Position numbers and translations under genes: made by a program. 64,000 nt of DNA from Gammaproteobacteria bacterium (GTDB lineage: Bacteria > Pseudomonadota > Gammaproteobacteria > Ga0077536), in the NCBI GenBank assembly GCA_009692365.1, contig SHZJ01000001.1, positions 1-64,000 of the forward strand, read 5' to 3'. This document shows positions 8,481-16,777 of this stretch, in pieces (position 1 is the stretch's first letter; each line of letters starts with the position of its first letter). Under the pieces are notes generated by a model. That model was not told the origin of the DNA, did no database searches, and worked only from the letters and a program-made list of their open reading frames with translations.

Positions 8481-9686
8481 TCAATCTGGCAGACCCAGCA
8501 CGCGCTTGGCGATGACGTTCAATTGAATTTCAGAGGTGCCCCCTTCAATGGAATTACCTTTGGAGCGCAGCCACGTGCGACACAGCAGCGCCTCTTCCTC
8601 GCTGTGCTCCGCGTCCGCTTCCCAGCCCAGCGCGTGCGCGCCGGCGCATTTCAGGATGAGTTCAAACTTGCGCTTGTTTTGTTCGGTGCCATAGTACTTG
8701 AACAGCGAAGACAGCCCACTGGCCGCCACGCCGGCGCTGGTTTCCTGCGCCGCGCGGCGCAAGGTCAACGCAAAGGCGTGGTCGTCCATCACATGCCGGG
8801 CGACGGCATCGCGCAGCACCGGGTCGCCGATGCGCCCCTGAGCATCCCCCAGATAGCGCTGTGCGATGATTTCCACCGACGGCACGGTGCCGCCAATGGC
8901 GCGCCCAATCTCGGAAATCATGCCGCGCTCGTGTGTCAGCAGTTCTTTGGCGATGGCCCAACCAGCGTTTACTGCGCCCACGAGATTGCGCTTTGGCACC
9001 ACGACATCCGTGAAAAAAGTTTCGCAAAACGCTGAGGTCCCGCTAATGAGCTGGATGGGACGCGCTGCAACGCCGGGGCTGCGCATATCAAACAGCACGA
9101 AGCTGATGCCAGCGTGTTTGGGCTGGCTGGCGGTGCGCACTAGGCAAAAAATCCAATCGGCCAGATGGGCGTAGGAGGTCCACACCTTCTGGCCGTTCAC
9201 GAGGTAGTGGTCGCCCCGGTCCTCGGCGCGGGTCTGCAGGCTAGCTAAATCCGAGCCCGCGCCGGGCTCGCTATAGCCCTGGCACCAGCGAATTTCCCCG
9301 CGCGCGATGGGCGGCAGGTGCTCGGCCTTTTGGGCCGCCGTGCCTTGCGTCAATAACACCGGCCCGAGCATGCTGATGCCAAAGCCAAACAGCGGCTGGC
9401 GCGCGCCGAGTTGCTGCATCTCCTCTTTGAGAATCTGGGCCTCCGCCGACGACAGACCGCCACCGCCGTATTCGCGTGGCCAAGTGGGCACCGTCCAGCC
9501 GCGTTGCGCCATGAGCGCCAGCCAGTGCTGGCTGGCCGGGTTTTTGAACACGGCGTTGCGCCCGCCCCAAACGCGTTCTTCTTCTGGCATGGGCGTGCGC
9601 AATGACGCCGGGCAATTTGCCGCAAGCCAGCGCCGGGTGTCGCTGCGAAAAGTCTCCAGAGCTTCCAAGGCCAGTCTCCAAAACAA
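8481..9686 (-). CDS. Acyl-CoA dehydrogenase (large-subunit type)
   Basis: A 401-residue acyl-CoA dehydrogenase. Family signatures are clear: WCQGYSEPGAGSDLASLQTRAEDRGDHYLVNGQKVWTSYAHLADWIFCLVRT (flavin and substrate region) and NSIEGGTSEIQLNVIAKRVLGLP at the C terminus, with the Glu-Gly-Gly-Thr of the active-site segment. It is the upstream partner of the neighbouring dehydrogenase, with only 10 bp between them, which fits a two-subunit enzyme. The start (MFWRLALEALETF) is the first ATG in the open frame. It lies close to a tandem repeat in the promoter-proximal region. Function beyond acyl-CoA oxidation, such as dicarboxylyl- or branched-chain acyl-CoA, is not decidable here. Confidence 0.9.
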   Translation of the reverse strand: MFWRLALEALETFRSDTRRWLAANCPASLRTPMPEEERVWGGRNAVFKNPASQHWLALMAQRGWTVPTWPREYGGGGLSSAEAQILKEEMQQLGARQPLFGFGISMLGPVLLTQGTAAQKAEHLPPIARGEIRWCQGYSEPGAGSDLASLQTRAEDRGDHYLVNGQKVWTSYAHLADWIFCLVRTASQPKHAGISFVLFDMRSPGVAARPIQLISGTSAFCETFFTDVVVPKRNLVGAVNAGWAIAKELLTHERGMISEIGRAIGGTVPSVEIIAQRYLGDAQGRIGDPVLRDAVARHVMDDHAFALTLRRAAQETSAGVAASGLSSLFKYYGTEQNKRKFELILKCAGAHALGWEADAEHSEEEALLCRTWLRSKGNSIEGGTSEIQLNVIAKRVLGLPD

Positions 9687-9703
9687 AAGGGCAACGAACG
9701 CCA

Positions 9704-9777
9704 GCTGGGCCGGGTCAGGTCGGGGGCGAGTAGACGCTGGGCCGGGTCAGGTCGGGGGCGAGTAGACGCTGGGCCGG
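9704..9777. repeat. 32-bp perfect tandem repeat, about 2.3 copies
   Basis: The unit begins GCTGGGCCGGGTCAGGTCGG and is repeated exactly head to tail at 9704-9735 and 9736-9767. The first ten bases recur at 9768-9777. It lies in the 249-bp gap between the SCO-MauG gene and the acyl-CoA dehydrogenase pair, just upstream of the latter's start. No spacers separate the copies, so it is a simple duplication rather than a CRISPR. I see no gene in the rest of this gap. Confidence 0.9.
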
Positions 9778-9935
9778 CGCCTAAGGCTCACGCGCCAAGC
9801 CTCAGTCGTCAAGCGTTTCCCCGCTGGGCTCGCCACGACCCCGGCGATGGACCTGGGCCGGGACTTCAACCCGCACGCTGCGGCCACCCGGACGTCGGGG
9901 CCGCGCGGCTCGCTGTGGGCGCGCCGTTGACTGCG

Positions 9936-11819
9936 CTAGTTGGGTGCGCGCCCGCGATCCCCGATGTTGGCAGCGAAGGCGTCACGCACCAAGAGCGCCA
10001 CCGAGGGGCTGCTCAAGCTGCGCAGAAACGCCTCCAGGGCCGTGCGTTCGGCCGGGCTGAGTCCCAGGGCTTTGAGTTCGGGCGCCGCGCCGGGATGGGC
10101 GACCCCGCCGGCGTCATAGCGCGCGATCACCGCCGCTAGAGTGGGCAGGGAACCGTCGTGGAGATAGGGCGCGGTGAGTGCGACATTGCGTAGGCTAGGG
10201 GTGCGGAAGTGCCAATTATCAGCCGGATCGAGCGTGACCTCGGCGCGTCCGAGGTCGCTCGCGGGCGGCGCGAGGCTGGCGCCGGCGTCGCTCGGGAGCA
10301 CTTGGAACTGCGTGCCGGGTGCCACCGCGACCGTGAGGGTGGGGGGGCGCGGGAGGGCAGCAGCCACCGCCAGCCCGGTGTCGTGGAGCTGATGGTCGGT
10401 GAAAAGCGCCGTGTCCTGGCCGACGAGATGGCAGCCGCTGCAGCCCGCCTTGCCCGTGAACAGCGCAAAGCCGCGCTGCGCTGAGGCGTCGAGCGCGCGG
10501 CTCTCGCCCCCAAAGCGCCAGCGGTCAAAAGGGCTATCCCCGGCGATTAGCGTGCGCTCGTAGGCGGCGAGCGCGGCCCCCAGATTCTCCATACTGAGCG
10601 CCTGTCCCCCGAACGCCGCTGCAAAGCGGCTTTGATAATCCGGCAATCCCGCCAATTTCTCCAACACAAAGCCGATCGAGGGATTACCTAATTCGTTGGC
10701 GGCCAGCAACGGCGCCCAAATTTGTTGTTCCAGCCGGGATTCCCGGGCATCCACAAACAGCCTCGGCAGGAAGCCCACATTGAGCAGCGTGGGCGCGTTG
10801 CGGCGCACGCTGCGACCTTCAATGCCGACCGGTGTGGCGAGTTCATTGCTGGTATAGCCTTGGTCCGGCACATGGCAGCTGGCGCAAGACAGCGTGTCGT
10901 TATGTGAAAGCCGGCGGTCGAAAAATAATTGACGACCTAGTTGAATCTGCGCAGCGGTGGGCAGTGGACCATTATTCAAGGCTTGGGCGTTGGGCAAACC
11001 GAGCTGGCCTGCGCGTAGATGGGCCAGCAGGTCGGCCGGCACGGCGTCGCGCGCGGTGAGCGCGCGCGAGCGGGTGGTGAAATGCGAGGAGGTGTAGTCG
11101 CCGCGCTCGTCGCCGCCGCGCAGCGATGGGGAGGTTGGCACCCGCGCGGCGGCCGGCGGCGCGCGGGCTTCGAGGGCGAGGGTTTCGACGTCGGCGGCCA
11201 AACTCGCGACATCCAGAAAGCTCGAGGTGTATTCGTTGCGGATACGGCCCTCGGCATCGATGAGAAAGACCCGCAGCGTATGGGCCAACACCTGTCCGGT
11301 CGCATTGGTTTCGAGGTCTTGATGATAGTCCCGCAGCAGCGTGTCGAGGTCAGTGGCGAGAGCCGCTACGAAGGGCCACTCCAGACCGGGTTTGCGAAAA
11401 TGCTGGGCGTAGGCGCGCAGCACTTCGGGGGTATCGTGCGCGGGGTCAAAGCTCACGCTGACGAAGCGCGTCTGCTGAGCTAATCCGGGGTTTTTGCGCA
11501 GGCGCGCCGCCACCAGCCCCAGCGTGTGGCTCGCCATTGGGCAGCCCGCACCGTCCGCGCAGCGCGTATAAATGAAGCTCAGGACCACGATGCGTTGGTC
11601 AAAGAGCTCGTGCAGCGTGCGCACGGCGCCGGTTTCATCGCGCACCTGCGCGTTGGGTGCCGCCCCCACCGGCGGTAAGGCATAGGTGCCGGGCACCGGG
11701 GCGGTGGCGGCGCTGCTGGCGGCGCTGCTGGCGGGCTGCTCGGGGGCCGCCAGTGCGGTGCTCAACGCCAGCAGTAAACTACCCGCGATGACGCCGGCCA
11801 TCTCGCCGCCGCGACCCAT
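9936..11819 (-). CDS. SCO1/SenC domain fused to MauG-like di-haem cytochrome c peroxidase
   Basis: A 627-residue secreted redox protein joining two usually separate modules. After a signal peptide (about 7-25, AGVIAGSLLLALSTALAAP) comes a SCO/thioredoxin-like domain (about 55-210). Its Cys pair is Cys87-x5-Cys93 (TRCADGAGCPMA) rather than the CxxxC of classical SCO, and the conserved His lies in LAHTLRVFLID. The remainder is a di-haem peroxidase with two CxxCH sites (CASCH, GCSGCH) and the typical RRNAPTLLNVGF and TPSLRNVALTAPYLHDG segments. I start it at the ATG one base after the upstream stop; MAGVIAG six codons later is an alternative. Lying directly after an SBP56 gene, it probably delivers copper to, and matures or oxidises, that protein. 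SCO and MauG genes are known neighbours of methanethiol oxidase mtoX. The fusion itself is what I see. Confidence 0.88.
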   Translation of the reverse strand: MGRGGEMAGVIAGSLLLALSTALAAPEQPASSAASSAATAPVPGTYALPPVGAAPNAQVRDETGAVRTLHELFDQRIVVLSFIYTRCADGAGCPMASHTLGLVAARLRKNPGLAQQTRFVSVSFDPAHDTPEVLRAYAQHFRKPGLEWPFVAALATDLDTLLRDYHQDLETNATGQVLAHTLRVFLIDAEGRIRNEYTSSFLDVASLAADVETLALEARAPPAAARVPTSPSLRGGDERGDYTSSHFTTRSRALTARDAVPADLLAHLRAGQLGLPNAQALNNGPLPTAAQIQLGRQLFFDRRLSHNDTLSCASCHVPDQGYTSNELATPVGIEGRSVRRNAPTLLNVGFLPRLFVDARESRLEQQIWAPLLAANELGNPSIGFVLEKLAGLPDYQSRFAAAFGGQALSMENLGAALAAYERTLIAGDSPFDRWRFGGESRALDASAQRGFALFTGKAGCSGCHLVGQDTALFTDHQLHDTGLAVAAALPRPPTLTVAVAPGTQFQVLPSDAGASLAPPASDLGRAEVTLDPADNWHFRTPSLRNVALTAPYLHDGSLPTLAAVIARYDAGGVAHPGAAPELKALGLSPAERTALEAFLRSLSSPSVALLVRDAFAANIGDRGRAPN

Positions 11820-11820
11820 C

Positions 11821-13185
11821 TCAGTGTTTGAGCGCGACGCCCTCAGATACCGGCGACGCCGCCTGGGCTTGGGCCCCAACCGAGTAAGCGCCGAGGGTCA
11901 TCATGTGCGGGCGCCCCAGTTTGGCGGTGATGAAATTCAGGTTAAACGCAGGCTTGAGGGTCTTACCATCCCAGTCAAAGGCCTTGAAATACTGTAGGTC
12001 GCCCTCTGGCCCTTGGGTTTTATCCCAGTTGCTGACCAGCGAGGAGGTGAAGTAGACCCGCTTGCCGTCCCAGCTCTGCGACACCATGTTGACCTGCTCG
12101 CCGATTTTTTTCTCATAGACGACTTTGGGGTGGAAGGCATCGGAGATATCAAACAAGCGCGTCATGCCATCGTTCCAGGTGTTGACCCACAGGCGGGTGT
12201 CGTCGGCGGAGATCGAGATGTCTACCGGCAGCGGAATTTTTTTCGCGTCGCCGATGTCGGCCACCGCCTGCGCGTGCCACTCGCCCTGCGCGTCGCGATG
12301 GATCAGAAAGATTTTCGAGGTCAAAGCGGTGGTGGTGAAACAGTAATCGTGTTTTTCGTTCCACGCGCAGCGGATTTCCAGCGGCGCGCCCGGCACGTCC
12401 AGAATTTTGAGCGGTTTGCGGGTATGCAGGTCCCACACGGCAACCGTGCTGCCGAAGTGTTTCATGGCCTGCGGGTCGCCCATCATTTGGCCGAGATTCA
12501 TCATGTAGTTGTTCCAGCCGGTGAACGAAGACGTCAGCATGACGTTGAGCCGCGGCAGCGCCCGCACGTCGTAGCCATAGCCGTCCGCCATTTGCCCAGA
12601 TTTCACCGCCCCCTGCAGATTGTCATCGGTGGGCATCCAGTGGGTGGTGATGTACTCGCCCTCATTGGTGTACTCGGCCATGCCGGTGCGTCCGCCGTGG
12701 TCTTGATTATTCGACAGGCCCGTGATGAGCATGCGACCCGGCAGGGCGTAAAAAGTATGCGGGCCGACAATGCCGCCGGTGGCGGCCACGAAATCGGTGA
12801 TGGTGCGGGTCAGTTTGGGTTTGGCGGGGTCGCTGTAGACGTCAAAAATAAAGATATTGCTGCTGTCGAGGCCACCTGCCCAGAGGGCGCGCCGGTCGTC
12901 GCTGTAGCCGGAATGATGCGCCTCGTTGCGCCCGCCCACCGACAGGCTCGCCAGCACCTGGCCGTAGGTTTTAGATTTGGGCCGCACATCTACGGTCACT
13001 AGTTTATCTTGCTCATCGCCGAGTTCCATGACGCCCAAGGTCCAGATGTACATGAAGTCTTCCGGCCCGGTCAGGCGCTTCATATAGGGCGAGACGCAGG
13101 TTTCGTCTGCATAGCTCGGCGCTAGCGCCAGCAGGCCAATGATGAACGCAATGCCATGTTGCAGGATGCGGAAATTCAAACGCAT
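11821..13185 (-). CDS. mtoX: SBP56-family periplasmic protein, probable copper-dependent methanethiol oxidase
   Basis: A 454-residue protein of the selenium-binding-protein-56 family. A signal peptide is visible (MRLNFRILQHGIAFIIGLLALAPSYA), then DETCVSPYMKRLTGPEDFMYIWTLG. Beta-propeller-like repeats carry the conserved His/Asp-rich stretches (RNEAHHSGYSDDRR, GGIVGPHTFYALPGRMLITGLSNN, LEIRCAWNEKHDYCF). Proteobacterial members characterised as MtoX oxidise methanethiol to formaldehyde, H2S and H2O2, need copper, and are encoded next to SCO and MauG genes. Here the next gene encodes both as one chain. A strong AGGAGG ribosome site precedes the ATG. The RND transporter 51 bp upstream is on the same strand. 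Assignment as MtoX rather than another SBP56 function is inference from family and context. Confidence 0.85.
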   Translation of the reverse strand: MRLNFRILQHGIAFIIGLLALAPSYADETCVSPYMKRLTGPEDFMYIWTLGVMELGDEQDKLVTVDVRPKSKTYGQVLASLSVGGRNEAHHSGYSDDRRALWAGGLDSSNIFIFDVYSDPAKPKLTRTITDFVAATGGIVGPHTFYALPGRMLITGLSNNQDHGGRTGMAEYTNEGEYITTHWMPTDDNLQGAVKSGQMADGYGYDVRALPRLNVMLTSSFTGWNNYMMNLGQMMGDPQAMKHFGSTVAVWDLHTRKPLKILDVPGAPLEIRCAWNEKHDYCFTTTALTSKIFLIHRDAQGEWHAQAVADIGDAKKIPLPVDISISADDTRLWVNTWNDGMTRLFDISDAFHPKVVYEKKIGEQVNMVSQSWDGKRVYFTSSLVSNWDKTQGPEGDLQYFKAFDWDGKTLKPAFNLNFITAKLGRPHMMTLGAYSVGAQAQAASPVSEGVALKH

Positions 13186-13236
13186 GAGAGGCCTCCTAGG
13201 ACGGGGCGGATACGATGGTTGGTTTACGTTACAGGC

Positions 13237-15705
13237 TTAGCCAAAGGGTTTCCACATAAGGATGAGTTTTGGCATCAGGGTCAGGGCGCCCAGGATGGCA
13301 AGGGTCATGGCGATGGTGGTGAGAATGCCAAAAATGATGCTCGGCACAAAGTTCGACAAGACGAGGATCGAAAAGCCAAAGCACACCACTAGCGTCGTAT
13401 AAAAGCCGGCCTTGGCGATGTTGGAATGGCAATAGTACAGGGTGTCGAGGCCATTCTGGAGGCGTTTAAATTCGACCCCATAACGGTACAGGTAGTGGAT
13501 GCAGTCTTCGACCGCGATGCCGATCGTGAGTGAGGCCACCATGATGGTCATCATATCGAGCGGAATGCCCATCCAACCCATGAAACCCAGCACCCCCGTG
13601 GCCGCCACGATGTTGGGAATTACCCCAATGAGGGCCGCTTTGAAGGAACGAAACAGGAGCCAAAGAATGAGCAGCACACCGAAAATAGACCAGCCCAGAG
13701 ACTGAATCTGCGAAGAATAAAGACTCTGCAGCATGTTGCTGTAGAGCACTAACAGCCCGGTGACTTCGAACTCCGAGCGCTTCAGGCCGAGGTCGTGCTT
13801 GAGGCCGTGGCGGATCTTCGCCAAGAGTTCCTGGCGGCGCAGCTTAGGCTGCGAATCCAGCACTCGCACCGCGAGTAGCGCTTGGTCTTGCTCAATCGAG
13901 ATATAGGGCGTGAGCATTTCTGTTTTGAGGTTGTCGGGCAGGCGCTTGTAGATGACGTTGAGTTCGAAGGGGTCGAATTCGCGACCATGGTTCAGGTCTT
14001 CAGCTACCCGCACCATAGAGGCGAGCGAGGTGACCTTGCCGACACCGGGGATGGTCTCCAGAAAATCGTGCACCTGCTTGATGCGGGCAATTTTGTCGGA
14101 GGTGAACCAGTAATCAGATTTTTGACTCGATGAGTCTTCGAACAGGGAGGCTAATTCGGCGTCCGCCGCGGCGGTCGCGGCGGCCGGCGCCGGCGGGGAA
14201 AATTTCAGCACGACGGCCAGCGGCGTGGTGCCGCCCAGGGTTTCATCGACCTGCTTGAGGCCTTGGTAAATTTCGGTGCTCTGTTTGAAATAATTAATGA
14301 AGCTGTTTTCGACTTCCAGCTTGGCGATGCCCCACACCCCCAGCAGGGTAATCAACACCGTGGCGCTCAGTACCGCGGTGCCGTGGCGGTCGGTGAAACG
14401 CGCCAACACCAGCGTAAAGCCGGCGCTGCCTTCTTCTCGCACCTTGAGCGGACGCTTTTTCATCAGCGTCATCACGCAGGGAATGAGCGTAAACAGGGTC
14501 ACAAAGGCCACGGCGAGGCTCAGGCTCATCATCCAGCCAAAATCGATGATCGGCTTGATGTCGCTGGTCACCAACGAGGCGAAGCCCACGATGGAAGTGA
14601 GGCTGGTGTAGAAACACGGCGGGGCCATGTCGTGCACCATGCGGCGGACCAGTTCGGCCTGAGGGAGGTCTGGATGCTCTCGGTAGAGCTCCATGTAGTG
14701 CACGATGAGATGGATGTTGACCGAAATGGTGAGGATCAGCGTGAGCGCGATGAAGTTGGAGGAAATAACGGTCAATTCCCAGCCCACCAGCCCCAGCAGA
14801 CCCAAGATGATGGCCGTGCAATACACGCAGCTCACGAGTGGGATCATGACCCAGCGCAATTCCCGAAAGAGATAGCCGAGCATCACCACGGCGAGCGTCA
14901 GGGCACCGCAGCCGAACACCGAGATATCGCTGCGCACGTAGCTGATAAGGTCGTTGGTGATCATCGCTAGCCCACCGAGGTGGAGGTGCGCTGAGGCCGG
15001 ATATTTGGCGAGCACCTCCCGCAGGTGGCTGATCGCAACGCGGTTGTTTTCTTCGAGGGTGCGCTTGGCGGCGGCATAGACCGGCTCGATGGCGGCGAGT
15101 CGGGCGGCCGCGGCCGCGGACAGCCCGTCGGTAGCGCGTTGGTAGGCCAAATCGCCGCGTTCGGTTTGCAACGCGTCGAACGCCGCGTGGTCTTTCAACA
15201 TGACCCGGATTGCCGTGGTTTTACCGTCTTCGCTGATGACGACCTTGCGGTAGAGCGGGCTGGTTAAGAGCTCGCTGCGCGCTTTTATCAGGTCCACGCC
15301 GGGCGACTCCAGGGTCTTATATTTCGAGACCGCTTCCGACAGCCGGAGGTCGCTATTTTTGACCAGCGGCACGTCCAGTATGGTCATCACGGATGCCACT
15401 TCAGGCAGCGCTTTTAAGTCTGCCCGCAGGGCGGCGATCAGCCGCTGCGAGGCGGGCTCAAACAGCGACTCGGGCGGGGTTACCGTGATGAAAAGAAAAT
15501 CGGTGGCGCCGTAATGCCTGCTGAGGTCGCGATAGCGCTGCAGGTCGCGGTCGTTATCGAGCAGCAGGGAATCGGCCGAGGCGTCGATGCGAAAATTGGG
15601 AATTCCGCTCAGCGCGCCGCCCAGCGCGACCAGCAAGAGGCCCAGCACCACCCGCGGATAGCCCAGCACGTAACGGTCATAGCAGACGGCGAGTAGTTTG
15701 AGCAT
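13237..15705 (-). CDS. RND-superfamily (HAE3/MMPL-like) membrane transporter
   Basis: This 822-residue protein has two similar halves, each with one N-proximal helix, a large periplasmic domain and about five more helices. The first helix is VVLGLLLVALGGALSGI. The first loop includes DASADSLLLDNDRDLQRYRDLSRHYG, typical of the HAE3 'predicted RND exporter' branch. Helix clusters appear near 260-430 and 640-815 (SIFGVLLILWLLFRSFKAALIGVIPNIVAATGVLGFMGWMGIPLDMMTIMVASLTIGIAVEDCIHYLYRY). No adaptor or TolC gene is adjacent, which is normal for HAE3. It precedes the SBP56/SCO-MauG genes on the same strand and may be co-transcribed with them. The substrate is unknown; lipid-like or sulfur compounds are only a guess. 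Confidence 0.85.
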   Translation of the reverse strand: MLKLLAVCYDRYVLGYPRVVLGLLLVALGGALSGIPNFRIDASADSLLLDNDRDLQRYRDLSRHYGATDFLFITVTPPESLFEPASQRLIAALRADLKALPEVASVMTILDVPLVKNSDLRLSEAVSKYKTLESPGVDLIKARSELLTSPLYRKVVISEDGKTTAIRVMLKDHAAFDALQTERGDLAYQRATDGLSAAAAARLAAIEPVYAAAKRTLEENNRVAISHLREVLAKYPASAHLHLGGLAMITNDLISYVRSDISVFGCGALTLAVVMLGYLFRELRWVMIPLVSCVYCTAIILGLLGLVGWELTVISSNFIALTLILTISVNIHLIVHYMELYREHPDLPQAELVRRMVHDMAPPCFYTSLTSIVGFASLVTSDIKPIIDFGWMMSLSLAVAFVTLFTLIPCVMTLMKKRPLKVREEGSAGFTLVLARFTDRHGTAVLSATVLITLLGVWGIAKLEVENSFINYFKQSTEIYQGLKQVDETLGGTTPLAVVLKFSPPAPAAATAAADAELASLFEDSSSQKSDYWFTSDKIARIKQVHDFLETIPGVGKVTSLASMVRVAEDLNHGREFDPFELNVIYKRLPDNLKTEMLTPYISIEQDQALLAVRVLDSQPKLRRQELLAKIRHGLKHDLGLKRSEFEVTGLLVLYSNMLQSLYSSQIQSLGWSIFGVLLILWLLFRSFKAALIGVIPNIVAATGVLGFMGWMGIPLDMMTIMVASLTIGIAVEDCIHYLYRYGVEFKRLQNGLDTLYYCHSNIAKAGFYTTLVVCFGFSILVLSNFVPSIIFGILTTIAMTLAILGALTLMPKLILMWKPFG

Positions 15706-15740
15706 GGGCGCGGCTAGTTTTTCGGTGGCTTAAGGGCGGC

Positions 15741-15746
15741 ATTATA
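15741..15746 (-). promoter_or_regulatory. Putative sigma70 -10 element upstream of the RND/mtoX genes
   Basis: On the minus strand the sequence reads TTTATAATG, a perfect TATAAT box, about 35 bases before the RND start codon. The matching -35 (near CGGATT at 17-bp spacing) is poor. The site fits a promoter separating htpX from the RND-SBP56-SCO/MauG genes. Confidence 0.4.
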
Positions 15747-15811
15747 AAGTGCTTCAACGCGTAATCCGAGACGGGCGCCACCGCGCCGCCCGGCCCGGGT
15801 GCACCGCATGC

Positions 15812-16672
15812 TCAGGCGGCGTCGTGCAGCGCGGCGATGCGGGTGCTCAGCGGCGGGTGCGTGGCAAACAAATGCCCCAGTCCCCCGAGCATATTCCCGC
15901 TGATGCCGAAGGCCGCCAGGCCGCGCGGCAGTTGGGGTTCGTGACTGGCTTGCAGGCGCTCCAGGGCGGCAATCATTTTGCCGCGCCCCGCGAGGGTGGC
16001 CCCGCCCGCATCGGCGCGAAATTCGCGCTGTCGACTAAACCAGCACACCACCACCGACGCCAGCACCCCCAACACCGATTGGGCCACCATATAGCCGACG
16101 TAGTAGCCCATGCCGCGCCCACCGCCCTCGCGACTGCCGCGGTCCAGCGCGCTGGCGATGAGGTTGGCAAAGACCATGACGAAGGTGTTGACCACGCCTT
16201 GGATGAGCGTCAGCGTGATCATGTCACCGTTGGCAACGTGGGAGACCTCGTGGCCCAGCACCGCTTCCGCCTCGTCTTGGCTCATTTGTTGGAGGAGCCC
16301 GGTGCTCACCGCGACCAACGCATGGTTACGATTGGAACCCGTGGCGAAGGCGTTGGGTGTCGGGGACTCGAACACCGCCACATCGGGCATGCCGATGCCC
16401 GCCTGCTCGGTCTGGCGCCGCACCGTGTCGAGGAGCCAGCGTTCCGTGGCGGAGCGTGGTTCGGTGATGATCTGTGCGCCGACCGAGCGTACCGCCATCG
16501 ATTTCGACATCAACAGCGAAATGAACGAGCCCCCCATCCCGATGGCGGCGGTCATGAATAAATACGGCGCGAGGCTCATGCCTTGCTGATTAATGCCCAG
16601 CACGTTGAGTACCAGCGAGAGCACGGCGACCACCCCAAGGTTGGTCGCCAGAAAAAGCACAAGTCTGTTCAT
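15812..16672 (-). CDS. htpX: HtpX, membrane zinc metalloprotease (M48)
   Basis: A 286-residue inner-membrane heat-shock protease that degrades misfolded membrane proteins. I start it at MNRLVLFLATNLGVVAVLSLVLNVLG because AGGAG lies eight bases upstream. The longer ORF-track version adds 39 residues of non-family sequence. Two N-terminal helices precede the zinc site HEVSHVANGD (HExxH) near residue 139, and two more helices follow (ITLTLIQGVVNTFVMVFANLIAS; YYVGYMVAQSVLGVLASVVVCWF). The third metal ligand is likely in REFRADAGG, and LFATHPPLSTRIAAL closes the family pattern. Length and order match E. coli HtpX. It is divergent from the HisN-like gene. Confidence 0.95.
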   Translation of the reverse strand: MNRLVLFLATNLGVVAVLSLVLNVLGINQQGMSLAPYLFMTAAIGMGGSFISLLMSKSMAVRSVGAQIITEPRSATERWLLDTVRRQTEQAGIGMPDVAVFESPTPNAFATGSNRNHALVAVSTGLLQQMSQDEAEAVLGHEVSHVANGDMITLTLIQGVVNTFVMVFANLIASALDRGSREGGGRGMGYYVGYMVAQSVLGVLASVVVCWFSRQREFRADAGGATLAGRGKMIAALERLQASHEPQLPRGLAAFGISGNMLGGLGHLFATHPPLSTRIAALHDAA

Positions 16673-16777
16673 TGCGAAGATCTCCTTCAGAACCGCTACG
16701 CGGTCGTTGCATTGTAATCGGCGCGAGCCCGATGTCATGATGCCGAGCCGGCCGTTATGGCCTTCATCGGCGTGATT

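Noticed and set aside
8295-9035. 246-residue plus-strand ORF antisense to both acyl-CoA dehydrogenases
   Set aside because: Spans two real genes on the other strand and shows no domain.
12013-13002. 329-residue plus-strand ORF antisense to the SBP56 gene
   Set aside because: His/Arg/Val-rich composition typical of an antisense shadow. The minus-strand frame has a signal peptide and family motifs.
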